Origin: Treponema sp.
Lineage (GTDB): Bacteria; Spirochaetota; Spirochaetia; Treponematales; Treponemataceae
Length of the DNA: 64,000 nt
Assembly: GCA_016288205.1 (NCBI GenBank)
Contig: JAEEYO010000072.1
Coordinates: forward strand, 22,268 to 86,267
Direction of reading: 5' to 3'
Made by a program: the position numbers and the translations under genes. Positions 27,425-35,999 of the stretch are shown here, piece by piece (the first letter of the stretch is position 1; every line of letters begins with the position of its first letter). The notes beneath the pieces are model-generated. The model made no database searches, had not been told where the DNA came from, and was given only the letters and a program-made list of their open reading frames with translations.

Positions 27425-28807
27425 TTAGTTCGCAACTTTTCCCAGAGGTGCAATTTCCTTCTTATAAGAGACAATCATAAACGAGGACGCAATTGTGACG
27501 GCAACAATCTCCGCAATCGGGAATGCCCACCACACGTTGTCCACGCTGCCGGTAAGAGACAGGAGGAAAGCCGCGGGAAGCAGCACGATAATCTGCCTTA
27601 TGAAAGATGTAATCATGCTGTAGACACCCTTGCCCAAAGCCTGAAACACCGAAAGGAAGATGATAGAAAATGCCGCGGGAATAAAATGCAGCCCGATAAT
27701 TCTCAAAGCCTTCGTACCGATCGCAAGCATGGTCTCGGAAGCCTCAAAGATTGAAAGAAGCGGGCCCGGAATAATCTCAAACAGAGCCATTCCAACCATC
27801 AGGAACGCAAGGGCGATTACAAGTCCCAGCTTGATTGTGCCGGTAATGCGTTTTTTGTTCCTTGCCCCATAGTTATAGGCAACAATCGGGACCAAAGCAT
27901 TGTTCATACCGAACACGGGCATGAAGATGATGCTCTGGAGCTTGAAGTACACGCCGAACACAGCAACCGCAGTATCCGTAAATGAGCCGAGGATTTTGTT
28001 CATCAGATAGGTCATCACAGAACCGACGGAAGCAAGCAGGATGGAAGGAACACCGACCCTGTAAATCTGCCCGATAACACGGATGCTCGGACGGAATTTC
28101 CTGAGTGAGAAATTGATTTCCTTGTTCTTGAAAATGTTGAAAAGGAAAGCGAGCGTGAGAGTCACAAACTGTCCGATTACAGTCGCAATGGCAGCTCCCT
28201 CAATTTTCATCTCTGGAAAACCGATGAGACCAAAAATCAGTATGGGATCCAAAATGATGTTCGTAATGGCACCTGCAAGCTGGGCGACCATGGAAAGCAC
28301 GGTTTTTCCCGTTGACTGCAAAAGGCGCTCGAAGGTAAGACCTCCAAAAATACCAAAGGAAAAAATCAGGACGATTCTGGTATATTTTACGCCGTAGTCG
28401 ATTATCTCAAGGTTATCGGACTGGCTCTTAAAATACGCCTCGGGAATCGTAAATCCCAAAATCATAAACGCGATTGTCGTGAGCAAAGTAAGGAAGATGC
28501 CGTTAAGCGCGGATTTATTCACTTCCTCAAAATTTTTCTGACCGAGCCTCATGGAAAGCAAAGCGTTAATACCAACTCCGGTTCCGGTCGCAAAAGCAAT
28601 CATCAGGTTCTGGATGGGAAAGGCATGGGAAACGGCCGTCAGCGCATTCTCACTGATTTTAGCCACAAAATAACTGTCCACCACATTGTAAAAGGCCTGG
28701 ACCATCATTGAAATCATCATTGGAACTGCCATTGAAATAAGGAGTTTTCCTACGGGCATGGTTCCCATCTTGTTTTCTTTAATATTTGTTTTATCTGATT
28801 CGTTCAT
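27425..28807 (-). CDS. MATE family multidrug/sodium antiporter
   Basis: A 460-residue membrane transporter of the MATE family with about 12 hydrophobic segments in two related halves. The first helix region PVGKLLISMAVPMMISMMVQAFYNVVDSYFVA is typical for the DinF/NorM-like branch. Substrate unknown; MATE proteins export cationic drugs or metabolites using Na+ or H+. No Shine-Dalgarno precedes the ATG, and the minus-strand promoter (28842-28814) places the transcript start at the ATG. It is divergent from the O-acetylation operon. Confidence 0.9.
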   Translation of the reverse strand: MNESDKTNIKENKMGTMPVGKLLISMAVPMMISMMVQAFYNVVDSYFVAKISENALTAVSHAFPIQNLMIAFATGTGVGINALLSMRLGQKNFEEVNKSALNGIFLTLLTTIAFMILGFTIPEAYFKSQSDNLEIIDYGVKYTRIVLIFSFGIFGGLTFERLLQSTGKTVLSMVAQLAGAITNIILDPILIFGLIGFPEMKIEGAAIATVIGQFVTLTLAFLFNIFKNKEINFSLRKFRPSIRVIGQIYRVGVPSILLASVGSVMTYLMNKILGSFTDTAVAVFGVYFKLQSIIFMPVFGMNNALVPIVAYNYGARNKKRITGTIKLGLVIALAFLMVGMALFEIIPGPLLSIFEASETMLAIGTKALRIIGLHFIPAAFSIIFLSVFQALGKGVYSMITSFIRQIIVLLPAAFLLSLTGSVDNVWWAFPIAEIVAVTIASSFMIVSYKKEIAPLGKVAN

Positions 28808-28813
28808 ACAAAG

Positions 28814-28842
28814 AATGTACTATAAAATAAAAATAAAGTCAA
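28814..28842 (-). promoter_or_regulatory. Leaderless-type promoter of the MATE gene
   Basis: Minus strand TTGACT (28842-28837), 17 bases, TACATT (28819-28814). The predicted start base is 28807, the A of the ATG. Confidence 0.55.
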
Positions 28843-28900
28843 AGGGAGCCGGAAATCGAAATTTAAGATTTGACAGTTTGGAGTTTATAGAGTTCAGTAC

Positions 28901-28929
28901 TTGAATTTAAAGCATAAATTTGATACTAT
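28901..28929 (+). promoter_or_regulatory. Promoter of the SGNH/MBOAT operon
   Basis: TTGAAT (28901-28906), 17 bases, TACTAT (28924-28929), about 48 bases before the first gene. Confidence 0.5.
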
Positions 28930-28976
28930 AAGGAGATTTATTCTGGGATGGGGAAACTGGAGTTTAGAACAAAACA

Positions 28977-29876
28977 ATGAAAAAAAATATATCGCTGCCG
29001 ACTGCGGTGCTTGGACTTTTGTTCCTGACAGCTTTCGTCCTTACATCATGCAGCAACAGCACACAAACAGGCTTATCAAAACGAAACTCAAAGGTGATGG
29101 ACGCAGGATTGGAGTCCATGCCAGAAATACTTGACGTGAAGGCTCCGGATCCCAGTTTTGAGGAAGAGCCCTTAAAAGAACTGAGCGAATTTGACCCGCT
29201 TGATTTTTTCAAGGATGCCGTTTACTGCGGAGACTCCTGCATGAGCCATTACCACTGGAGAGGAAATTCCTACGTGCATCCCGAAATCTTTGGGGAGCAT
29301 AATGCGGCTGTGTGGCTTGCCAACGGAAGCTACGGAGTCCAGTATGCGAACAGGGACGTGAGCCTGCTTTCAAAGACGGAAAAGACTTATTGCCCGAAGT
29401 ACAAGGGTGCAATCTGCAATCTATGGGACGCAATCCCTGCGCTGAATAAAAATCGCGTGTTCATGTTTTTCGGACTCAATGACATCGGCCCCACCGGAGT
29501 GGACAAATTCATTTCAAATTACATTGAGGTGATTGGAAAAATCAAGGAAGCTGTTCCCGACGCAAAGTTTTACATCCTGAGCATCACGCCAATCCGCGAG
29601 GACATGCAGGTTCCCGGAAAACTCTGCACCGAAAACATATTGAAGGCAAACGAGCGGCTTGTCCAGATGTGCGACGAAAACGGATGGGTATTTGTGGACG
29701 TCGCCTCAAAACTCAGAAATGCAAACGGACACATGCTTCTTAAGCTGGAAGACGGCACGCAGATTTCCGACGGAACAAATGTGCATCTTATGAAAGCAGC
29801 ATACAAATTCTGGGATGAAGCCCTGGAAAAAACAGCGAGAGAAGAACTCAGAAGAGAATATTACGAGGAGTATTAA
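28977..29876 (+). CDS. SGNH-hydrolase-fold lipoprotein
   Basis: A 299-residue lipoprotein (lipobox LTSC, Cys25) whose body has the SGNH/GDSL pattern: block I VYCGDSCM (nucleophile Ser about 85), block III GLND, and the C-terminal DxxH in SDGTNVHL. It is the first gene of a string with a DUF4358 lipoprotein, MBOAT and DHHW protein, a set known for acetyl transfer to exported polymers. It is probably a periplasmic acetyltransferase or esterase acting on a surface glycan. The spacing from GGAG to the ATG is long (about 15 bases), so the start is less certain. Confidence 0.8.
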   Translation: MKKNISLPTAVLGLLFLTAFVLTSCSNSTQTGLSKRNSKVMDAGLESMPEILDVKAPDPSFEEEPLKELSEFDPLDFFKDAVYCGDSCMSHYHWRGNSYVHPEIFGEHNAAVWLANGSYGVQYANRDVSLLSKTEKTYCPKYKGAICNLWDAIPALNKNRVFMFFGLNDIGPTGVDKFISNYIEVIGKIKEAVPDAKFYILSITPIREDMQVPGKLCTENILKANERLVQMCDENGWVFVDVASKLRNANGHMLLKLEDGTQISDGTNVHLMKAAYKFWDEALEKTAREELRREYYEEY

Positions 29877-29877
29877 A

Positions 29878-30468
29878 ATGAAAAAAAATATGGTCTCAAA
29901 AGTGATTGTAAGTCTTTCGGCTTTACTGGCACTTTCCGCGTGTAATGGAAAACAGACGGCCGCAACAGCCTCCACAAATGCCGCACCAACCACCGCCGTA
30001 ACAACAACAGCCGCAGGAGCAAGCGCAAGCACAAAATCAAGCAGCGCAAAAACAACATCGACAAGCACATCAAGCAGCGGAGTCTCACTCAGCTCAGTGT
30101 ATGACAAAATGATTTCGGACGTAAAGTTCCCCACGGAGATGCTCAAGATGGACGACGAATATCTTGAGATGCAGTTCGGATTCAACGCGGCGGATTTTGA
30201 CGAATACGTTTATGCACAGGGAGAGGACACACTTCTTGCCGAGACAATCCTCCTCATCAAAGTGAAGGACTCAAAAAACGTAAACACCGTGAAGGAATCT
30301 CTTGAAAACTATCTTTCCGACCAGACAACGCTCCTTAACAGCTATGTCCCCGAGCAGGGAAAAATTGCGGAAAAGAGCGTCGTGGGCGTAAAAGGAAATT
30401 GCGTCTATCTGCTCATGTCATCCCAGGTTGCGTCACTGAAAAAAATCGCAGCCGACATGATTAAATAG
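29878..30468 (+). CDS. DUF4358 lipoprotein
   Basis: A 196-residue lipoprotein (lipobox LSAC, Cys22). A Thr/Ala/Ser-rich linker (about 25-70) leads into a C-terminal domain matching DUF4358 (AETILLIKVKDSKNVNTVKE...YVPEQGKIAEKSVVGVKGNCVYL, split here). The start at 29878 has GAGGAG upstream and follows the previous stop by one base. DUF4358 proteins are frequently found beside MBOAT and DHHW genes in gut anaerobes. Their exact role is unknown. The low-complexity linker suggests an extracytoplasmic tether. Confidence 0.8.
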   Translation: MKKNMVSKVIVSLSALLALSACNGKQTAATASTNAAPTTAVTTTAAGASASTKSSSAKTTSTSTSSSGVSLSSVYDKMISDVKFPTEMLKMDDEYLEMQFGFNAADFDEYVYAQGEDTLLAETILLIKVKDSKNVNTVKESLENYLSDQTTLLNSYVPEQGKIAEKSVVGVKGNCVYLLMSSQVASLKKIAADMIK

Positions 30469-30496
30469 CACTAGGTCGCGGGCAGGTTTTTGTAAG

Positions 30497-31903
30497 ATGG
30501 TTTTCAGCAGTCTGTTTTTTTATTTTATATTTTTACCGCTGTTTCTGATACTCTATTATGTTGTTCCGAAACAGATAAAGAATTACATTCTGCTGATTTT
30601 CAGTCTTGTCTTCTACGCATGGGGCGAACCGATTTATGTGCTCCTCATGCTTGGAATGACCCTTTCAGATTTTCTCCTTGGCCTGCTCATGCAGCGTTTC
30701 GATTCAAGTCCCGCGAAGAGAAAAATCTGCCTGATTCTTTCTATTGTAATAGACCTTTCCTGCCTCGCATTTTTCAAGTACGCGACATTTTTGGTGGGAA
30801 GCTTCAACTCGCTTTTTAAGCTCAGCATACCGTTCAAGGAAATCGCGCTGCCCATCGGAATCAGTTTCTTTACTTTCCAGACCATGAGCTACACGATTGA
30901 CCTTTACCGCCGCGAAATCAGCGTGGAAAAAAATTACGCCGAATATCTCATGTACGTGTCCATGTTTCCCCAGCTGATTGCAGGTCCCATCGTCCGTTAC
31001 AAAACCGTAAAGGCCGAGCTGCATGAGCGTGCAATTTCGAAATCAGATGTGGCAGAAGGATTTCTCCGCTTCATTTTCGGACTCCTGAAAAAAGTTTTGC
31101 TCGCGAACAGAGTCGGTCCTGTATTTGACGCAGCACTTGCGACACAGAATCCCACGATGGTTTTCGCATGGCTCGGAGCGGTCGCATTTACCTTGCAGCT
31201 CTATCTTGATTTTTCTGCCTACAGCGACATGGCGATCGGTCTTGGAAAAATGCTCGGATTCAAGTTCGGTGAAAATTTCAACTATCCTCTCATCTCAAAT
31301 TCGGTTACGGACTTTTGGAGAAGATGGCACATTTCACTTTCCACTTGGTTCCGCGATTATGTCTACATTCCCCTTGGCGGCAACAGATGTAAAATCCCAC
31401 GGCAAATTTTTAATCTTACGGTCGTGTGGTTTTTGACGGGACTCTGGCACGGAGCCTCATGGAATTATGTAATCTGGGGCGTGTACTACGGAATCCTTTT
31501 GTGCCTTGAAAAATTCGTTTACGGAAAAGCATTGGAAAAGGCACCGAAGTTTTTGCGCCACATTTATCTCTGCATAATCGTTGTCGTTGGATTCACGGTT
31601 TTTGCCATAGAGGATTTTTCAAAGCTGCTTCCCTACCTCGCTTCCCTGTTTACGGCGAAAGGAGGATTCGTGGGAAAGGATATTCTGTTCTATCTTCAGA
31701 ACTACGGCTTTGTCCTTGTCGTTTCCATTCTTGTAAGCACACCGATTTTTCCATTCCTCAAGAAAAAGATTTCGAGTTTCGGACAGGCTGCAAAAAAAGT
31801 GTCTTATGCCATTTCCGCAGTCATCCTTCTGATTCTGTTTGTGGTTGCCATTTCCTACATGGTTTCTGACACTTACAATCCCTTCCTTTATTTCAGATTT
31901 TAG
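30497..31903 (+). CDS. MBOAT family O-acyltransferase
   Basis: A 468-residue polytopic membrane protein of the AlgI/DltB type. Marks: LPIGISFFTFQTMSYTIDLYR (about 118-138), FPQLIAGPIVRY, and the catalytic His in LTGLWHGASWN (about 315-325). It should move acyl (likely acetyl) groups across the membrane for attachment to an exported polymer. The partner enzymes are encoded on both sides (SGNH lipoprotein upstream, DHHW protein 8 bases downstream). There is no DltA/DltC carrier set nearby, so polysaccharide acetylation is more likely than teichoic-acid alanylation. Confidence 0.92.
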   Translation: MVFSSLFFYFIFLPLFLILYYVVPKQIKNYILLIFSLVFYAWGEPIYVLLMLGMTLSDFLLGLLMQRFDSSPAKRKICLILSIVIDLSCLAFFKYATFLVGSFNSLFKLSIPFKEIALPIGISFFTFQTMSYTIDLYRREISVEKNYAEYLMYVSMFPQLIAGPIVRYKTVKAELHERAISKSDVAEGFLRFIFGLLKKVLLANRVGPVFDAALATQNPTMVFAWLGAVAFTLQLYLDFSAYSDMAIGLGKMLGFKFGENFNYPLISNSVTDFWRRWHISLSTWFRDYVYIPLGGNRCKIPRQIFNLTVVWFLTGLWHGASWNYVIWGVYYGILLCLEKFVYGKALEKAPKFLRHIYLCIIVVVGFTVFAIEDFSKLLPYLASLFTAKGGFVGKDILFYLQNYGFVLVVSILVSTPIFPFLKKKISSFGQAAKKVSYAISAVILLILFVVAISYMVSDTYNPFLYFRF

Positions 31904-31911
31904 GAGGACTC

Positions 31912-33036
31912 ATGAGCGGACTGATAAAAAAATCTACAATCATAACAATCGCAATTTTGAGTCTTGCGCTTTCACTTTTGACCGTGTTCTGGCCAAAGAA
32001 AAATTATTCGGAAAATGAGAACCGCTATCTGGAGGAATTTCCGAAGCTGAGTTTTGACTTAATCAAAGACGCTTCCTTTATGAAGGACTGTGAGAGCTAC
32101 GTGTCCGACCATTTTATCCTGCGTGATTTTTTTATGACGGTAAAGACAGTCTACGAGCGGATGACAGGAAGAAATCAGGTCAACAAAATCTACATGTGCA
32201 GGGACGGATATTACATTGAGGAATACAACGGACTGAGAAACACAGCGAAGATTGAGGGTGCCATAAAGCGTCTTTCGGAAAAATCCACCGGGGCAAACAT
32301 CCGTGTCATGCTTGTACCGACCGCCGTGACAATATGCGACAGCAAACTTCCCGCCACAGCCAAAAACGCGGATCAGCTTGCGGACATCAAGCGCATTGAA
32401 AATGACCTCAGCGGAATCAGAGCGGAATTTGTTGACGTTAGCGATGCCCTTAGGAATGCAAGGAGCGAGCAGATTTTTTACAAGCTTGACCATCACTGGA
32501 CCACGCTCGGAGCGTACACGGCCTACAGGGAGCTTGCGAAAAGTTTTGGATTTGAGCCGATTGAAAGAAATCAGTTTGAGGAAAAAATTGTGAGCACGGA
32601 TTTTAAGGGAAGCTTTTATTCGAAAGTGAACGACCTGCTTGCAAAGCCGGATTCCATAGTTGAGTTCAAGAGCCAGAGACTTTCGCTCAACGTAAAATAT
32701 CCGGACAGAAAACTTGAGACGGACAAACTTACCGCCGACGAATATCTTGAAAAAAAAGACAAATACTCATATTTTTTGAACAACCAGAATTCCTTTGTGG
32801 AAGTACATAATGAAAATGCGCAAAGCCCACGCACACTCGCCGTCGTAAAGGACAGCTATGCCAACTGCATGATTTCATTTCTTGCCGAGCATTTTTCCAC
32901 AATCTATGTTTTTGACACAAGGTTTTACAGAAACAAAGTGACGGACTTCATCAATGAGAATAATGTGAGCGACGTTCTTTTCCTATATAACATGCACACG
33001 ATTGACACCGACACAGGAATCAACACAATTAATTGA
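31912..33036 (+). CDS. DHHW family (AlgJ/AlgX-like) protein
   Basis: A 374-residue protein with an N-terminal membrane anchor (about 8-25) and an extracytoplasmic SGNH-like domain containing the naming motif KLDHHWTTLGAY (about 193-204). A late VKDSYANCM segment supplies the putative nucleophile Ser. AlgJ and AlgX proteins acetylate polysaccharide in the periplasm using acetyl groups delivered by MBOAT. AGGAGG lies 6 bases upstream of the ATG. It is the last gene of the operon, which ends at the hairpin 33038-33083. Confidence 0.88.
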   Translation: MSGLIKKSTIITIAILSLALSLLTVFWPKKNYSENENRYLEEFPKLSFDLIKDASFMKDCESYVSDHFILRDFFMTVKTVYERMTGRNQVNKIYMCRDGYYIEEYNGLRNTAKIEGAIKRLSEKSTGANIRVMLVPTAVTICDSKLPATAKNADQLADIKRIENDLSGIRAEFVDVSDALRNARSEQIFYKLDHHWTTLGAYTAYRELAKSFGFEPIERNQFEEKIVSTDFKGSFYSKVNDLLAKPDSIVEFKSQRLSLNVKYPDRKLETDKLTADEYLEKKDKYSYFLNNQNSFVEVHNENAQSPRTLAVVKDSYANCMISFLAEHFSTIYVFDTRFYRNKVTDFINENNVSDVLFLYNMHTIDTDTGINTIN

Positions 33037-33037
33037 A

Positions 33038-33083
33038 AATGGAAAATTGATAACGGAGAAATAATCTCCCTGAGTTTTCCATT
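33038..33083. terminator. Shared hairpin between convergent genes
   Basis: AATGGAAAA (33038-33046) with TTTTCCATT (33075-33083), plus an inner GGAGA/TCTCC stem (33055-33059 with 33065-33069). It lies between the DHHW gene and the minus-strand gene and probably stops transcription from both sides. Confidence 0.5.
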
Positions 33084-33094
33084 CTCCACTTTCA

Positions 33095-34249
33095 TCAGGG
33101 GAACATTACCTCAAGCCACTTGCGCTGGTCATCCTGAGTCGCGTCTATCTTTCCCCAGGTCTGTCCCTTCGCCGTGGTCTCTCCCATGAGATATTTCTTT
33201 CCGTCGTAGGTAAAGGAATGTCCCGGATGGTCGCTCGTAAAGGCCGGCATGGCATGACTCAACTCCGCACTCACAAGCATGATCGCATCCTGATTCCATG
33301 AAGTGAGGAATATTGCAATGAGCATGGAGCGGCTGTCGCAGTCATTTCCCTCACCGAGCAGAACTGCGGGAAGAGATGTGAAATCGCTCGTGGAACTCTC
33401 TCGCTCGTATTTGAATTCCTGGGTCCAGCTAAGGATTTTTTGCGCAAGGTCAGTCTCATCAGCGGCGGAAGGTGCAAGCTCGTTGTACACGTCAAAAGCA
33501 ACCCTCCAGAGACGGTTGTAGGAATCCTTGAAAATCATGCGGTAATATCTCTGCCATGCCTTTTTCCAGTTCGCGTTGGTCATGTAGAGCTTCAAAATGT
33601 CGTACTCACGTGCAATCAGATAATCCGCGGCCTCCCTGTCATTTTCAGCAAGGCTCGTCGCAATCTTTTTTCCGTCAATCTCCAGGTTCACGTCCACCCT
33701 ATTCTCTGTTTTCGGGAAAAGATAGCGCGTGATGGGTCCTGTCTCAAAATAGCATCCCTCGTCGATTATCAGGCTGTCAAGGAAACTCAGGATATATGTC
33801 TCGGAAAGCTGGAACTGATTCACACCTGCCCACGCAAGCATTACGACCGTGCCCTTGCCCTCGGGAAGTGATGCCGAAAGTCCGTAGCCCATGATTCTCT
33901 GCCGGTTGAGCGTCGTGTTGAATGATGATATTGCCGAAGTCTGATTTCTCCACTCAAATTCCTCGGTCTCGTTTTCAGCCTTCAGAGCCTTTAAGGAAGA
34001 ATCCAGGGCATCTTTCGGGGAAGCATAGCGCGACGTGGGATAAATCTTGATTATGCATGTGACCGGGAGCACTGTGCTTTTTAACTCGTAGGAAGAGCCG
34101 TCATTGCTTGATTCCATGAGCTGAAATCCCACGGGGAAATCTATGGCCATGTCTCCGTAGCCCGAAAATCCGAGACGCTGTGAAAAAGCCGGAATTGAGC
34201 ACAGAATCAATAAAAACGAGAAAAATACAGTTCTAACACATCTTGTCAT
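33095..34249 (-). CDS. Secreted transglutaminase-like protein, function unknown
   Basis: A 384-residue protein with signal peptide (FFSFLLILCSIPAFS). The C-terminal third contains GNDCDSRSM (Cys about 291) and DHPGHSFTYDGKKYLMGETT (His about 345), which resembles the Cys-His-Asp/Glu triad of transglutaminase-like proteases. The N-terminal half is a beta-rich region with no recognised family. The start at 34249 has a weak AAGG upstream. It is divergent from the RluA gene, with overlapping promoters in 34243-34295. Periplasmic location is expected; activity is inferred only from the triad. Confidence 0.7.
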   Translation of the reverse strand: MTRCVRTVFFSFLLILCSIPAFSQRLGFSGYGDMAIDFPVGFQLMESSNDGSSYELKSTVLPVTCIIKIYPTSRYASPKDALDSSLKALKAENETEEFEWRNQTSAISSFNTTLNRQRIMGYGLSASLPEGKGTVVMLAWAGVNQFQLSETYILSFLDSLIIDEGCYFETGPITRYLFPKTENRVDVNLEIDGKKIATSLAENDREAADYLIAREYDILKLYMTNANWKKAWQRYYRMIFKDSYNRLWRVAFDVYNELAPSAADETDLAQKILSWTQEFKYERESSTSDFTSLPAVLLGEGNDCDSRSMLIAIFLTSWNQDAIMLVSAELSHAMPAFTSDHPGHSFTYDGKKYLMGETTAKGQTWGKIDATQDDQRKWLEVMFP

Positions 34250-34271
34250 TTTTTGCCGCCTTTATTATTAT
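34243..34271 (+). promoter_or_regulatory. Promoter of the RluA-type gene, overlapping a divergent promoter
   Basis: TTGTCA (34243-34248), 17 bases, TATTAT (34266-34271), with start near 34278, two bases before the ATG. A minus-strand TATAAT (34272-34267) overlaps it and would serve the gene starting at 34249. Confidence 0.55.
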
Positions 34272-34279
34272 ATCGGTTA

Positions 34280-35008
34280 ATGACACCATTTTCCATAATT
34301 TTTGAAAACGATGAACTCCTCTTAATAAACAAACCTGCGGGCGTTTCGGTACAGGGTGGAGCAAATATTTTTCACCCCTTGGATGAGGAACTTTCAGCCC
34401 AGCTCGGATATAAAATCCATCTGGTGCACAGGCTTGACAGGGAGACTTCCGGCATTCTGGTTGTGGCAAAGGATTCCGCATCCGCCGCAAAATGGACGAA
34501 ACTTTTCTCTCAAAGGGAAGTAAAAAAGGAATATGTGGCTTTTTGCACAGGGATTCCCTCCCCCGACGGAAAAAAGACCAAAATGGAGGGCACCTTAATG
34601 GGAACGGTCGAGGCACACGGCAGGACACAGACCGCGGAGCTGCATTACAAGGTGGAGTCAGTCGCGGAGATTGATTTACCAAGCGACGGTAAAACTGAGG
34701 ATCGCACACCCGGCACAGATAAAATCACGCTCAGCAAAATCCGCATAAGACTCGGAACCGGAAGGATGCACCAAATCCGCATACAGATGGCAAAGGCACT
34801 CTCCCCGCTCGCTGGTGATGACAAGCACGGTGACTTCAAGGCAAACAAGCGTCTCAGAAAAATCGGGATTAAAAAGCTGTGTCTCGCCGCCGTCAGACTC
34901 ACCCTGCCCCTGGACGGAACAGAGCGCACATTTGAGATTCCGCTGCCGGACCACATGGAAAAGATTGAGAGAGAATATAAGTCTTTTGGAGCTACCGCCA
35001 GCAAATGA
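34280..35008 (+). CDS. RluA family RNA pseudouridine synthase
   Basis: A 242-residue pseudouridine synthase. The catalytic motif HRLDRETSGILVVAK (Asp about 56) and the N-terminal ENDELLLINKPAGVSV are typical for the RluA/RsuA superfamily. No S4 domain is present, as in RluA itself. The target uridine cannot be told from the sequence. The ATG at 34280 is preferred to a TTG at 34253 inside the promoter. No Shine-Dalgarno is visible, and the message is probably leaderless. Confidence 0.9.
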   Translation: MTPFSIIFENDELLLINKPAGVSVQGGANIFHPLDEELSAQLGYKIHLVHRLDRETSGILVVAKDSASAAKWTKLFSQREVKKEYVAFCTGIPSPDGKKTKMEGTLMGTVEAHGRTQTAELHYKVESVAEIDLPSDGKTEDRTPGTDKITLSKIRIRLGTGRMHQIRIQMAKALSPLAGDDKHGDFKANKRLRKIGIKKLCLAAVRLTLPLDGTERTFEIPLPDHMEKIEREYKSFGATASK

Positions 35009-35098
35009 ATCTTGACAATTGGAGCAACCTGGATTAAGATAAAATTAAGAAAAAAAAGATGCAGGAAAACATTTTTACTGCAGAAGTAGGAACTTAAA

Positions 35099-35419
35099 AT
35101 GATTTTACCATGTTTTAAATTATTAGCAGAACCTGTTGATGAGAATGCACGAACAATGAAGCCTTTCCAATGGGCTGCTTCTGAGGTTGGAAAACGAAGT
35201 AAAATAGGTGGCATTCCGTTTGGGATTAAAGAAGAAGATTATCCAGTATGTCCTTGCTGCAAAAAAAGAATGACTTTCTATGGCCAATTAGATAGTCTAA
35301 ATGATGATTATATCATAGCGGACTGCGGATTAATTGCAACATTTATCTGTTTTGACTGTAATGAAGTTAAGGCAGAAATTGGTTACATGCTGATGAAGAA
35401 GAAAGCACATGAGCATTGA
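35099..35419 (+). CDS. Small AT-rich protein with Cys pairs, YwqG-like
   Basis: A 106-residue protein with two Cys pairs (CPCC at about 51-54 and CFDC near 86-89) that could bind a metal. The segment PVCPCCKKRMTFYGQLDS resembles the end of YwqG/DUF1963 proteins, which are linked to toxin-immunity loci in some bacteria; this is a weak likeness. The gene and its neighbour at 35422 are more AT-rich than the flanking genes, pointing to recent transfer. TAGGAA lies upstream. Confidence 0.6.
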   Translation: MILPCFKLLAEPVDENARTMKPFQWAASEVGKRSKIGGIPFGIKEEDYPVCPCCKKRMTFYGQLDSLNDDYIIADCGLIATFICFDCNEVKAEIGYMLMKKKAHEH

Positions 35420-35421
35420 AT

Positions 35422-35835
35422 ATGGGAATAAATGGAATGTTGAATCACACTTTTTTACTTTTGACACGACAAAATTTTGAAAGTTTGGTAGAAAATTATA
35501 GGAAGGCAAATTTTTATTATGAGCCAGAAGTTTTTAAAAAGATTTCTATATCTGATGATACAATTTTATCTACTGTTAAACTGCTTAAAAATATAAAAAC
35601 AAGAAATTATAAGGATGAGCAAGATTGTAGAGGCCTTGAATATTATGGTATAACAATTATTTATCCTGAGAACTTAACTGAGTTTAAAAAGGTTTTTACA
35701 TATGTAAATGAAAACATAAAAGAGTATTCAACCTTTTGTCGAAGAAAAAGAATTAAAAAAGAAGTGGAACTATTTACCCTTTTTTTGCAAGAAGGCATAG
35801 AAAATAAATTATATATGGTTCATAATGGCATATAG
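35422..35835 (+). CDS. Small AT-rich protein of unknown function
   Basis: A 137-residue protein rich in Lys, Asn and Tyr, with no recognised domain. It begins 2 bases after the previous stop; the ATG at 35422 is chosen over an in-frame TTG at 35416 that overlaps that stop. A later ATG at 35437 (MLNHTF) is also possible. Size, base composition and pairing with the YwqG-like gene fit an orphan immunity-type gene, but no toxin gene is next to it. A good terminator follows at 35879-35919. Confidence 0.55.
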   Translation: MGINGMLNHTFLLLTRQNFESLVENYRKANFYYEPEVFKKISISDDTILSTVKLLKNIKTRNYKDEQDCRGLEYYGITIIYPENLTEFKKVFTYVNENIKEYSTFCRRKRIKKEVELFTLFLQEGIENKLYMVHNGI

Positions 35836-35878
35836 GAAATTTAAAGGAAAAACACGGACGATGTGGAAAGCCCCTGAA

Positions 35879-35919
35879 CCCTGTCATAAATTCTGTGTAA
35901 ATGACAGGGGCATTTTTTT
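35879..35919 (+). terminator. Intrinsic terminator after the AT-rich gene pair
   Basis: CCCTGTCAT (35879-35887) with ATGACAGGG (35901-35909), 9 bp, followed by GCA and seven T. Confidence 0.8.
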
Positions 35920-35921
35920 CT

Positions 35922-35999
35922 TTAGGGTTCTCCCAGCTTCTCCATGATTTTTTCCACAAGGGTCGTCCAGACCGCAAAAGCATGTTTTTCACTTCTCAC
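35922..35999 (-). CDS. Possible 25-residue small protein after mnmA
   Basis: A frame starting at GTG 35999, inside the last codons of mnmA, encodes 25 residues (ends VEKIMEKLGEP) with a plausible amphipathic helix and then a TAA. The residue pattern looks protein-like, but no Shine-Dalgarno is evident and the frame is short. It is listed as a candidate only. Confidence 0.2.
   Translation of the reverse strand: MRSEKHAFAVWTTLVEKIMEKLGEP

Noticed and set aside
27299..27425. CIRCE heat-shock operator before clpB
   Set aside because: No TTAGCACTC/GAGTGCTAA repeat is present; only an ordinary promoter is seen.
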